Source of the DNA: Labilibacter marinus
GTDB lineage: Bacteria > Bacteroidota > Bacteroidia > Bacteroidales > Marinilabiliaceae
DNA: 64,000 nucleotides
Assembly (NCBI RefSeq): GCF_001659685.2
Contig: NZ_LXYE02000038.1
Location: 124,001 to 188,000, forward strand
Reading direction: 5' to 3'
This document shows, piece after piece, positions 54,401-62,336 of the stretch. The notes under the pieces were generated by a model. It saw only the letters and a program-made list of their open reading frames with translations, had not been told where the DNA came from and did no database searches. Positions within the stretch are counted from its first letter, which is position 1. Each line of letters starts with the position of its first letter. The position numbers were made by a program, and so were the translations under genes.

Positions 54401-55922
54401 CGATGTAGAAAACAAAGTTATCTATGCAGAAGAAGTAAAGGAGATTAAAGTAGCTGATGCGAATATTATACTTAGCAATGGAAATGTAATCATTCGCGAA
54501 GATGCAGATATGGCACCACTGGACAGTGCTGTTATAGTTTTAACAGCTGATACAAGTTTATCTCACACTATCTATAATTCCCATTTAAAAATAGCAGGTA
54601 AATTTGATTATTCGGGTTATGGAGAGTATGATTATATCAATGGTAACGGTAAAAAATTCACCATCCAGTTTAATGATATTGGTTTAAATGATGACGTTAA
54701 AACCACGGCAGAAGGAACAATAATTGGTGAAGATTTATTTACGTTTGATAAAAACTTTACATTTAAGGGGAAAGCAAAACTTACCTCTACCGAAAAACAT
54801 TTAAACTTTGATGGAGGTGCACAAATGCTTCACCAATGTTCAGGTGGACCTCAGACTTTTACTTATTTTAATGCAACGATCGATCCTCATAAAGTTAGGA
54901 TTCCTATTGGAGTAGAACCAGTTAATTACGAACGAAAAAAGATATATAGAGACTTTTATATCACAAAAGATTCATCCCACCTGTATTCGACCTTCTTGAC
55001 TAGCAGAAAGGATTACAGCGATATACCAATGATTACTGCTGGAGAATATCTATACTTCAACGATAAACAGAATGCCTTTGAAATAACTGATCTTCATAGA
55101 ATTGAAAACCCAGATACAACAGGGGTGCTATTTAGGTATTCTAATACAAACTGTACTGTTCTTGCTGAAGGTAAAATGGATATGGGAATGGATCTTGGTC
55201 AGGTTAAACTTCTAAACTCAGGCACAATTATCGATGATCCTAAAAAAGAAAAAATAACCCTTACTTCAATGTTAGGAATTGATTTCTTTTTTAATGAAGT
55301 AGCTACTGAGCAAATGACCAGTGCTATTTTAGCATCTTCTGCTAGAGAAAGTAATGTATCCAATGAATTATTCCAAAAACGCGCGGCAGAACTAGTCGGC
55401 CTTAAAGAATCTAAAAAGCTTACTAAAGAGTGTCAATCAATACAATTAATTGAGGAACTAAATGAAACCATGAATAATATGTTTTTATTTAGTAATATCG
55501 ATTTTATTTTTGATGGAAAGTACCATATGTATATTGCTGATGGTACGGCTGACCTATCTATGGTTAATAATCAAGTACTCAACAAAAAAGTAGATATCAA
55601 AGCTGAAATTGTTAAGAAACGAAGTGGTAACTCTATCGACTTATTTTTAAGTTTTGATAAATCAACTTGGTTCTACTTTAGCTATAAATCAAAAATGATG
55701 TATACTTTATCTTCAATAGAAGCGTACAATTCAACGGTATTAAATTTAAAATCGGATGAACGAAAAGCTAAGTCAGGAGGTTTTACTTTTATACAAGCAC
55801 CAGCGAGCCGTTTAAATCGTTTTATTAAGAAATTTGGCTTAGCTCCTATTAAAACAAGCTCTGGCGCTAGTGGACAACAAATTAATACTGAAAAAACTAA
55901 AGATGATAATCCAACAAACTAG
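51438..55922 (+). CDS. Very large exported protein of unknown function, with a winged-helix-like segment
   Basis: The 1494-residue protein has a signal peptide (ending ISAFSQ) and no later transmembrane helices. An N-terminal helical part (about 25-130) is followed by long stretches of beta strands with FSGTF, GSGTLNYL and GKGTFYMEKANI-like repeats, suggesting a solenoid or OstA/LptA-like fold. Residues of about 465-515 (FSAKEYAGMMGLPENQIRQQ, VIQLSFYGFVNYN) read like a winged helix, unusual in an exported protein. No catalytic motif is recognised. It lies 10 bp after prmA and 109 bp before a DUF4097-like gene. A structural or outer-membrane biogenesis role is only a guess. Confidence 0.7.
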   Translation: MRITFTLFILYFINISAFSQSPSQVFTDNTEEFIPKMEELFKSIADKKHAKSYIEELSTFWYSADNTEEDKLLIITNCNHLAKKKARPIPDYETYLNCARTYLTADIAKPSFEAWNNSVVDLATKPRYQLRKLNSYLKITTNLITDKIIYSTPSNKWKSDNSNWTLKYINKELIATFPSLKLTCYSKNDSIQIFDSKGTFNYATNIWEGDKGKITWERSGFDPAQVNATFGAYRLPLKQSYIEIDSVQFYNTIYFDHPLKGKLRHKVMNIKSPESSTYPQFLSVEQRFKLDNIHPDINYEGGFSQNGAKFLGSGTHENPATITIFRNDTAFLTAKSLYFALRKDQILSSDTEVKFRMDQDYIYHPGLIFKLMVDENELHLIRNGEGLALSPYFNTYHNVSMDIELLTWKLNSLLMDLKMVSGAAENHGEFESLSYFRESFYNQLQGMDAIHPLQGLRNCSKYFHGRPFSAKEYAGMMGLPENQIRQQVIQLSFYGFVNYNVNTDMIQITDRLNDYLSFRLGKKDYDVIRFVSHTPGGLANAQIDLLNYDIDINGVQQISISDNQNVVFFPRNEHLLLKKNRNFVFDGAINAGMLNLYGDGFKFNYENFLIDMKNIDSVRMKVQTGELDYFGQPKLTYVNNAIENLSGSLKIDQPDNKSGKDFYSEYPILHSSKESFVYYDKPEVQGGQYAREKFYFKLDTFSMDSISKLTAKNFDFSGTFVSNIFPTFEENLTVRKDYSLGFKRKTPETGYDIYDHRAKFTNDIDLSNKGLRGSGTLNYLSSTSKSENLLFLPEETRGQAHEFTVQKSEEGTEYPDAQGKYNHISYLPYSDKLISNSQEESFTMYNSEAQLEGQIVIGPYGATGKGTFYMEKANIKSPDMTFGGHILLADSSDFNLVSADMEDAVSFNTTNLVSQIDFEERQGKFRSKTGGSEVNFTDNRYVSYISEFSWDMDKNDIFMGARGSEGNRFVSTHKRQDSLEFRVPLARYDVENKVIYAEEVKEIKVADANIILSNGNVIIREDADMAPLDSAVIVLTADTSLSHTIYNSHLKIAGKFDYSGYGEYDYINGNGKKFTIQFNDIGLNDDVKTTAEGTIIGEDLFTFDKNFTFKGKAKLTSTEKHLNFDGGAQMLHQCSGGPQTFTYFNATIDPHKVRIPIGVEPVNYERKKIYRDFYITKDSSHLYSTFLTSRKDYSDIPMITAGEYLYFNDKQNAFEITDLHRIENPDTTGVLFRYSNTNCTVLAEGKMDMGMDLGQVKLLNSGTIIDDPKKEKITLTSMLGIDFFFNEVATEQMTSAILASSARESNVSNELFQKRAAELVGLKESKKLTKECQSIQLIEELNETMNNMFLFSNIDFIFDGKYHMYIADGTADLSMVNNQVLNKKVDIKAEIVKKRSGNSIDLFLSFDKSTWFYFSYKSKMMYTLSSIEAYNSTVLNLKSDERKAKSGGFTFIQAPASRLNRFIKKFGLAPIKTSSGASGQQINTEKTKDDNPTN

Positions 55923-55975
55923 ATAAAATATTAAAGTAGATATAATTTATTTTACTTTTTATTGAGGGACTAAAA

Positions 55976-56007
55976 TTTTTCGAAACTCCACATTTTATCT
56001 ATTTTTG
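55976..56007 (+). promoter_or_regulatory. Possible internal promoter before the DUF4097-like gene
   Basis: TATTTTTG (56000-56007) matches TAnnTTTG and a T-run at 55976-55980 lies 19 bases upstream in place of a clean TTG. The 109-bp gap after the giant gene fits a separate promoter. Confidence 0.4.
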
Positions 56008-56031
56008 GTGCATTCATAACACAAATAACAA

Positions 56032-57084
56032 ATGCTTAAATCAATTATATTAACAATCATTTTAATGTATTCAGTTTTACCAATTTCTGGGCAAACTCGA
56101 TTAACAACTGATTTTAAAGATTATACTTTCGAAGTATTTCCGTTAGGAGATATAAAAAGGTTAGATATTAGAGCAAAACATGCTCAAATAAATCTGTTAA
56201 ACTGGGATAAAGATTCCATCAGTGTAGAAACAAGCATTGAAATAATATCTACCAAACCCAACATTTCTAAAGAGATGCTTGAAGAGGTTTATGTTAAGAA
56301 AGTTAGATACGGGAATACCCTACAGGTAAAAACTACTTTTATAAAAGAATTCAACAGAACGATTCCTTATAAAATCAGCTACAATATCTTTTACCCCAAA
56401 AAACTGGCTCTAAGAATTGACAATGAACACGGGGATGTTAATATTGGAGAAGTAGAAGGTGGTGTTGATGCAAATATTGGATATTGTAACTTAAACATTA
56501 AAAATATCAATCAAATAAATGATTCTATCCCTAACCAATTAAAAATTATACATTGTAAAGGAAAAATTAATCATTTAGGAACGGCAAACTTAAATATTAG
56601 TAATTCTAATATAGATATTATAAAAGGTAAGTATATTTCTGCAATAACTGAATATAGCCTATTAAATTTCAATACCATATATCATTATCAAGGAGAGTCT
56701 ATGGTAGATAATCTTGAAATTAATAAGCTGGATAGTATTAAACTTAAGTCTGACAATAGCATTATTAAACTTCACTATTTCTCCACTAAAGGATTTTTTG
56801 AATGTAAAAATGGAAGTTTAAATATTCAGGATTCGGATGCATATTTTAGTGAACTGGTTGTAAATAATAACCAAACATTAACAGAAATTCATTTGAACTC
56901 AGCTTCTTCATACTCTATTAATGGGGAAGTTATAAACGGTTCATTTACACATCCTAAATCAGAAAACATTCAAATTATTAAAGATCTGGAAAACGTTTCA
57001 ATTTCAGGAGAAGTTGGTAATGATGCTAGTTCCAAAACAAAAGTTATTATCTTTAACCGTAACGAGTCTATTGAATTTAAATAA
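56032..57084 (+). CDS. DUF4097-like beta-solenoid exported protein
   Basis: The 350-residue protein has a signal peptide (ending LPISGQ), then a strand-rich body with short repeated turns and the pattern IDNEHGDVNIGEVEGGVDAN typical of DUF4097/adhesin-like right-handed solenoids, with many asparagines. It probably lies in the periplasm or on the surface. Such proteins are widespread in Bacteroidota and uncharacterised. It lies 17 bp before the aminopeptidase gene, so it leads the second part of the cluster. Confidence 0.65.
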   Translation: MLKSIILTIILMYSVLPISGQTRLTTDFKDYTFEVFPLGDIKRLDIRAKHAQINLLNWDKDSISVETSIEIISTKPNISKEMLEEVYVKKVRYGNTLQVKTTFIKEFNRTIPYKISYNIFYPKKLALRIDNEHGDVNIGEVEGGVDANIGYCNLNIKNINQINDSIPNQLKIIHCKGKINHLGTANLNISNSNIDIIKGKYISAITEYSLLNFNTIYHYQGESMVDNLEINKLDSIKLKSDNSIIKLHYFSTKGFFECKNGSLNIQDSDAYFSELVVNNNQTLTEIHLNSASSYSINGEVINGSFTHPKSENIQIIKDLENVSISGEVGNDASSKTKVIIFNRNESIEFK

Positions 57085-57101
57085 TCCCAAAACTCAACAA
57101 T

Positions 57102-58880
57102 ATGTCAACTGCAGATAAAGTATTTTTACTTCGTACCAAAATGCTCTCATTGGGCATTGATGCTTTTATAATTCCAGGTAGTGATCCTCATATGAGTGAA
57201 TACACTGCGGCTCATTGGAAAAAAAGAGAGTTTATTTCTGGTTTTACTGGATCGGCAGGAACTGTAGTTGTACTTGCTGAAGAAGCAGGTTTATGGACGG
57301 ATAGTAGATATTATTTGCAAGCCGAAGAAGAATTAACTGGTAGTGATATTGAGTTGTTTAAAGCTTCCGAACCTGAAACCCCAGATTACGCTGATTGGAT
57401 TGCAGAAAGGTTAAACCCAGGAAGTACAATAGCTTTTGAAGGAGAGGTTTTCTCAATTGATGACGCTAGAAAGCTTTCAAAAAAATATAAACATTATGGT
57501 ATTACCATTGATCCAAACCAGACTTTATTGGATGAGATATGGGAAGGTAGACCGCCAATTCCTGACAACAGTATATTTGTTCATGAAACAAAATATGCCG
57601 GATTAAGCCGTAATGAGAAAGTAGAAAGTATTCGAAAAAGAATGCGCGATCTTGATGCATCGCATTATATTATAACTGCATTAGATGAAATTGCCTGGAC
57701 CTTAAATTTAAGAGGCAATGATGTGGCATATAACCCAGTTTTTCACGCTTACTTAATCATATCACTTGATGCCGTTTATTTATTTATAGACACTCATAAA
57801 ATAACAGCTAACATTGGTAAAGAATTGGCTAAAGATGATATTTCAATACATCTGTATTCAGATATTTTTAAATGGGTAAAAGACATGCCTGTTGAATCTG
57901 GTTTAGTTTTTGACTCATCCACAACCAATGCCAAGATATTTTCATTAATACCAAGAGAAATTATTAAAATTGAGGAAGATAGCATTGTTCGTGAATTAAA
58001 AGGCATAAAAAACCCAACGGAACAAGAAGGTTTTAGAACAGCCATGGTAAAAGATGGTGTAGCTATGGTTAAGTTTTTACATTGGCTCGAAGTAAATGTA
58101 TCTGAAGGAAATGTTAGTGAATTATCAGCATCAAAAAAACTAAAAAAGTTTAGATCTGAAGGTGATAATTTTGTAGGTGAATCATTCGGAACTATTTCTG
58201 GATTTGCTGAGCACGGTGCTATTGTTCACTATACGGTGAATAAAGAAACTGACGTTAAATTAACTCCTGACAACTTTTACCTTGTTGATTCAGGAGGTCA
58301 ATATTTAGAAGGTACCACGGATATTACACGTACTATTCATTTAGGTAATCCTACAGAACAACAGAAAGTAGACTTCACGATGGTATTAAAAGGTAATATT
58401 GCCTTGGATACAACTTATTTTCCGGTGGGTACCAGAGGAGTTCACTTAGACATATTGGCTAGAAAACCACTATGGTCTAAAGGCTTAAATTATGGCCATG
58501 GTACAGGACATGGAGTTGGCTGTTTTTTAAATGTGCACGAAGGTCCTCAAAGTATAAGACCTGATGATAATGGAGTACTATTTAAAAATGGTATGATAAC
58601 ATCCAATGAACCTGGGTTGTATAGAACAGGTGAGTATGGTATTAGAATCGAGAATTTAATTCTAACAACCGAAGCAGACACAACACAATTCGGTGATTTC
58701 CTAAAGTTTGAAACTTTAACCCTCTGCCCTATTGATATAGATTCTATTGAGGTTTCTTTATTAAATCATGAAGAAAAAGATTGGTTAAATAGTTATCACA
58801 AGATGGTTTTTGACAAGCTTTCTCCTTTGCTTAATGAAGAGTTGAAAAATTGGTTAGAGGAAAAGACTAAAGCAATTTAA
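57102..58880 (+). CDS. pepP: M24B aminopeptidase P (Xaa-Pro aminopeptidase)
   Basis: At 592 residues it has two creatinase-like N-terminal domains, then the pita-bread domain. The five metal ligands are all present: Asp396 (DSGGQYLEGTTD), Asp407, His470 (GHGTGHGVG), Glu503 (SNEPGLY) and Glu517 (GIRIEN). The three-domain, roughly 600-residue form is like the eukaryotic cytosolic XPNPEP1 type, widespread in Bacteroidota. It removes N-terminal residues before proline in the cytoplasm; no signal peptide is present. The gene is 17 bp from both neighbours, so it belongs to the cluster. Confidence 0.95.
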   Translation: MSTADKVFLLRTKMLSLGIDAFIIPGSDPHMSEYTAAHWKKREFISGFTGSAGTVVVLAEEAGLWTDSRYYLQAEEELTGSDIELFKASEPETPDYADWIAERLNPGSTIAFEGEVFSIDDARKLSKKYKHYGITIDPNQTLLDEIWEGRPPIPDNSIFVHETKYAGLSRNEKVESIRKRMRDLDASHYIITALDEIAWTLNLRGNDVAYNPVFHAYLIISLDAVYLFIDTHKITANIGKELAKDDISIHLYSDIFKWVKDMPVESGLVFDSSTTNAKIFSLIPREIIKIEEDSIVRELKGIKNPTEQEGFRTAMVKDGVAMVKFLHWLEVNVSEGNVSELSASKKLKKFRSEGDNFVGESFGTISGFAEHGAIVHYTVNKETDVKLTPDNFYLVDSGGQYLEGTTDITRTIHLGNPTEQQKVDFTMVLKGNIALDTTYFPVGTRGVHLDILARKPLWSKGLNYGHGTGHGVGCFLNVHEGPQSIRPDDNGVLFKNGMITSNEPGLYRTGEYGIRIENLILTTEADTTQFGDFLKFETLTLCPIDIDSIEVSLLNHEEKDWLNSYHKMVFDKLSPLLNEELKNWLEEKTKAI

Positions 58881-58897
58881 TACAATATTATTCTAAC

Positions 58898-59797
58898 ATG
58901 TTATCCATTTGCATTCCTGTTTATAATTACGATGTTACAACTTTAGTTGGCAAATTATGCGCACAACTAAAAGACATCTCTCAAAAAGCGGAAATAATAG
59001 TGATGGATGATGGCTCTAGTAATGATTATAAGCTAATAAATAAAACCATTAAAAACGATTACAAGGTTAACTATATCGAATTAAAAGAAAACGTTGGGAG
59101 GTCAGCAATTAGAAACCTTTTGGCTAAGCGAAGTATATTTAATTACATCCTTTTTTTAGACTGTGATTCTGATATTAAACCTAATTTTGTAAAAACTTAC
59201 ATGAATAATATCGATAAAGGTAGCGAGGTTATTTGTGGAGGCACTCTACATCCCAACATATGTCCATCTCCAAATAAAACTTTAAGATGGAAATCAGGAA
59301 CCATGAGAGAAGACCGCTCTGTTTCAGTGAGAGAAAGGAATAAATATACATCCTTTACTTCCAATAACTTTGTTGTGAAAACTGAAGTATTTTATCAATA
59401 TTCCTTTAATGAAAATATAACGAAATATGGTCATGAAGATACTCTTTTTGGCATCGAATTAGATATCAACAGTGTTAAAATTAAACACATTGACAATCCT
59501 GCTATTCACATTGGCATTGACTCAAATATTGAATATTTAAATAAAACTGAACAAGCTATTGAAAACTTGGTTCAGATTTTGCTTGATAATAAATATTCCA
59601 ACGCCTTATATGATAAAATTAAACTCCTTCGGTATGCTAAAATGATTCAACAATACGGACTAAAAGGTATTGTCATTAAGCTGTACTTAAAATTTAGACT
59701 GAAAATAATTAATAACCTTTGTAGTAACAATCCAAACCTTTTATTATTTGATTTATATAAAATTGGTTACTACTTTAATATAAAGGATAAAAAGTAA
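58898..59797 (+). CDS. Family 2 glycosyltransferase
   Basis: The GT-A fold starts at once with SICIPVYNYDVTTLVGKL, then EIIVMDDGSSNDY (nucleotide-binding DDGSS), NVGRSAIRNLLAK and YILFLDCDSDIKPNF with the D-x-D-type metal site. YGHEDTLFGIEL further on carries the ED motif that often holds the catalytic base. At 299 residues without membrane helices it is a cytoplasmic or peripheral enzyme. The acceptor is unknown; no polysaccharide synthesis cluster is nearby. It follows the aminopeptidase gene by 17 bp and precedes the TlpA gene by 12 bp. Confidence 0.92.
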   Translation: MLSICIPVYNYDVTTLVGKLCAQLKDISQKAEIIVMDDGSSNDYKLINKTIKNDYKVNYIELKENVGRSAIRNLLAKRSIFNYILFLDCDSDIKPNFVKTYMNNIDKGSEVICGGTLHPNICPSPNKTLRWKSGTMREDRSVSVRERNKYTSFTSNNFVVKTEVFYQYSFNENITKYGHEDTLFGIELDINSVKIKHIDNPAIHIGIDSNIEYLNKTEQAIENLVQILLDNKYSNALYDKIKLLRYAKMIQQYGLKGIVIKLYLKFRLKIINNLCSNNPNLLLFDLYKIGYYFNIKDKK

Positions 59798-59809
59798 TCC
59801 GCAAATACG

Positions 59810-61240
59810 ATGAACCATAAGATACTAAGCTTAATAATAACACTCCTACTATCCTTTATTACTTTTAATGGATATAGCCAGAATAAGGGTTACGCTATAG
59901 ACGTAACTGTAAATGGTTGGCAAGACACCACTTTAATTCTAGGGCATTACTTCAACAAAAAAATGTTGGTTAATGATACTATATACCTTAATGGCGATGG
60001 TCAGGGAAAGTTCGAGGGTGATAACAAACTGGCGGGAGGTGTTTATATTATTTACATGCCAGATCAGAAGTACTTTGATGTAATTATTGACGATGAGCAA
60101 CACTTTTCATTATCTGTTGATAAAAGTGATCCTGTTCAGACACTTCAAGTAAATGGTAATAAACAAGAAAAGGCATTCAATAACTATCAAAAGTTTATTT
60201 TCGAAAGGCAATCAAAAGCTACAGCTATAAACAACAATATTAAAGATAAGAGTAAAACAGAACCTGACTCTGTAGATATATGGAAGAAGCAACTATCTGA
60301 ATTATCGACTGAGGTCAATAGTTATTGGGATAATATTTTGAAAGAGCATGAAGGAACATTTTTATCTTCCTTTGTAAATGCAATGCGAGAAGTTACTGTA
60401 CCTAATTTTTATGAAATTAACGAATCGGACTCATTAAAACAGATTAGGAAATATCAATATTATAAACTTCATTATTTTGATAATATTGATATGAAAGATG
60501 ATCGACTTTTACGCACTCCATTCTTTACTAGCAAACTAGAAAACTTCTTCTCAAAATTGGTGGTGCAAATGCCAGATAGCGTTGTAAAGGAATCTATTAG
60601 GGTAATAGATATGGCCGAAGGAAATAAAGAAATGGAAAAGTATCTTATTCAATACACATTCAACAAAGCTAACGAGAGCAAGTTGATGGGTATGGATGCT
60701 GCGATGGTTGCCTTAGGGGAAAAGTATTATTTATCTGGCTATGCCGATTGGGTAGATGAAGAATTTATTACAAAACTAGAAGATCGTATTACTAAACTAA
60801 AACCAAACCTGATTGGCAATACTGCACCTGACCTGCTCATGATGTCTCCCAATAGTCAACACTTTAAACTTAGCGAGGTATATGCTCCCGTTACGGTACT
60901 TGTTTTTTGGGAGCCAGATTGTGGTCACTGTAAAAAGGAAATTCCTAAACTTAAAGAGGTTGTGTGGGATAAATACCAAGATCAAGGCGTTAAGATATTT
61001 GCAGTATTCACCCAACACGAAACGGAAAAATGGACTGAATTTATTACGGATAATCAGTTAGAGGAATGGATGAATGTGTATGATCCATATAATCAAACTA
61101 ATTTCCGAAATTTATACGATATATACAGTACACCCGTAATTTATGTTTTAGATGAGAATAAAAAAATAATTGGAAAAAGAATTGGAGCAGAACAAGTTCC
61201 AGGCTTTATTGATCATCACCTTAAGTTAAATCAGCAATAA
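59810..61240 (+). CDS. TlpA-family thiol-disulfide oxidoreductase with DUF4369/DUF5106-like N-terminus
   Basis: A signal peptide (ending NGYSQ) precedes an N-terminal beta domain (about 25-110, DUF4369-like), a helical middle (about 115-330, DUF5106-like) and a thioredoxin domain (about 335-476) with redox-active Cys371-G-H-Cys374 (WEPDCGHCKKEIP) and the cis-proline segment STPVIYVLD. It should act in the periplasm or outer membrane to reduce or oxidise disulfides. This three-part layout is common in Bacteroidota. It lies between the glycosyltransferase and DUF4465 genes in the cluster. Confidence 0.92.
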   Translation: MNHKILSLIITLLLSFITFNGYSQNKGYAIDVTVNGWQDTTLILGHYFNKKMLVNDTIYLNGDGQGKFEGDNKLAGGVYIIYMPDQKYFDVIIDDEQHFSLSVDKSDPVQTLQVNGNKQEKAFNNYQKFIFERQSKATAINNNIKDKSKTEPDSVDIWKKQLSELSTEVNSYWDNILKEHEGTFLSSFVNAMREVTVPNFYEINESDSLKQIRKYQYYKLHYFDNIDMKDDRLLRTPFFTSKLENFFSKLVVQMPDSVVKESIRVIDMAEGNKEMEKYLIQYTFNKANESKLMGMDAAMVALGEKYYLSGYADWVDEEFITKLEDRITKLKPNLIGNTAPDLLMMSPNSQHFKLSEVYAPVTVLVFWEPDCGHCKKEIPKLKEVVWDKYQDQGVKIFAVFTQHETEKWTEFITDNQLEEWMNVYDPYNQTNFRNLYDIYSTPVIYVLDENKKIIGKRIGAEQVPGFIDHHLKLNQQ

Positions 61241-61265
61241 TTTTGTAATTACAGAAGTGCATCAA

Positions 61266-62258
61266 ATGAATAAATTCAAATATATAATATTATCTTTTCT
61301 TACATTCTTAATTGTATGTACTTCTTGCGAAGAGTACGTTAAGGACATTCCACCTTCTGAGATCTTTTTAAACATGCCCGAAGGAGGTTATGAAATAAAT
61401 GTTAATGACACTATTGTTATAATTCCAAGAATAACCTACGACTTTAATTCTACTTACGCATGGGTGCTTAATGAAGAAATTATATGGGATGAAAAGGATT
61501 ATCAATTAATCCCCAATGAGCTAAACAAATACACTTATCATTTTAGTATAAATAACGATAGAGGTAGTGATGACACTACTATTGTTGTACAGTCGATGTA
61601 TAAAACGGATTTTGAGGAATTTGAACTTGAAAAAGATACATTTTGGCTTAATACAGAAACTAATAATTCGTTAATATCAGATCAAATAGAATTTGATATT
61701 AGCGGCTCTTATAATAATCAACCTTGGTATGGATTTACTTATTCAAACTTAACTGGAAGTGATAAATACGAGGACAATGAGAAGTACAGTTGTCACAAAG
61801 CCTCCAGTGATTTTGAATCAACCATTTTTGGGATCATGTTGTTGGATAAAAATCCTCAAAATGCAATAACTCTTAATACAAAAGATGGTAGTAATCATCT
61901 TTTCAAAAGCATCTCCGTCAATAACTCTTATTACTTATATGATGCTGTTAATACTGGGGCACATGGTTCTAAAAAGTTTGGCGGCGAAGATGGAACTGAT
62001 TTAGACTGGCTTAAACTTATTATTGTTGGAATAGATAACAATGATACTAAACAAGGTACTATTGAGTTTATGCTTGCTGATTTTACATTTGGTACTAATA
62101 GGGATAATTATATCGTTGAAGATTGGACTACTATAGATTTAACTACTTTGGGGCACGTTAATACAATCAAATTTTACTTATCTTCTTCAGATACTGTTGA
62201 TGGAGTAACCAATTCTCCAGGCTTTGTTTGTTTTGATGAAATTAAAATTATAGAATAA
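61266..62258 (+). CDS. DUF4465 family lipoprotein
   Basis: The ATG at 61266 gives a lipoprotein signal (ILSFLTFLIVCTSC); a GTG three codons upstream is unlikely. Residues 20-115 form an Ig-like domain. Residues of about 120-330 match DUF4465 (YGFTYSNLTGSDKYEDN, SVNNSYYLYDAVNTGAHGSK, GFVCFDEIKI), a beta-sandwich with cell-surface context, often next to cobalamin or glycan uptake genes. The gene ends the plus-strand cluster, 25 bp after the TlpA gene, and a terminator follows. The ligand is not evident here. Confidence 0.82.
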   Translation: MNKFKYIILSFLTFLIVCTSCEEYVKDIPPSEIFLNMPEGGYEINVNDTIVIIPRITYDFNSTYAWVLNEEIIWDEKDYQLIPNELNKYTYHFSINNDRGSDDTTIVVQSMYKTDFEEFELEKDTFWLNTETNNSLISDQIEFDISGSYNNQPWYGFTYSNLTGSDKYEDNEKYSCHKASSDFESTIFGIMLLDKNPQNAITLNTKDGSNHLFKSISVNNSYYLYDAVNTGAHGSKKFGGEDGTDLDWLKLIIVGIDNNDTKQGTIEFMLADFTFGTNRDNYIVEDWTTIDLTTLGHVNTIKFYLSSSDTVDGVTNSPGFVCFDEIKIIE

Positions 62259-62269
62259 TCGTAATTTAA

Positions 62270-62315
62270 AAATGGCATTTACCTTTGTTCTCTTGAGCAA
62301 AAGTAAATGCCATTT
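62270..62315. terminator. Terminator between the DUF4465 gene and the protease gene
   Basis: AAATGGCATTTAC (62270-62282) pairs exactly with GTAAATGCCATTT (62303-62315). It lies between convergent genes and can serve both. Confidence 0.78.
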
Positions 62316-62336
62316 CATTTTCCTTCGTAAAAGGAA

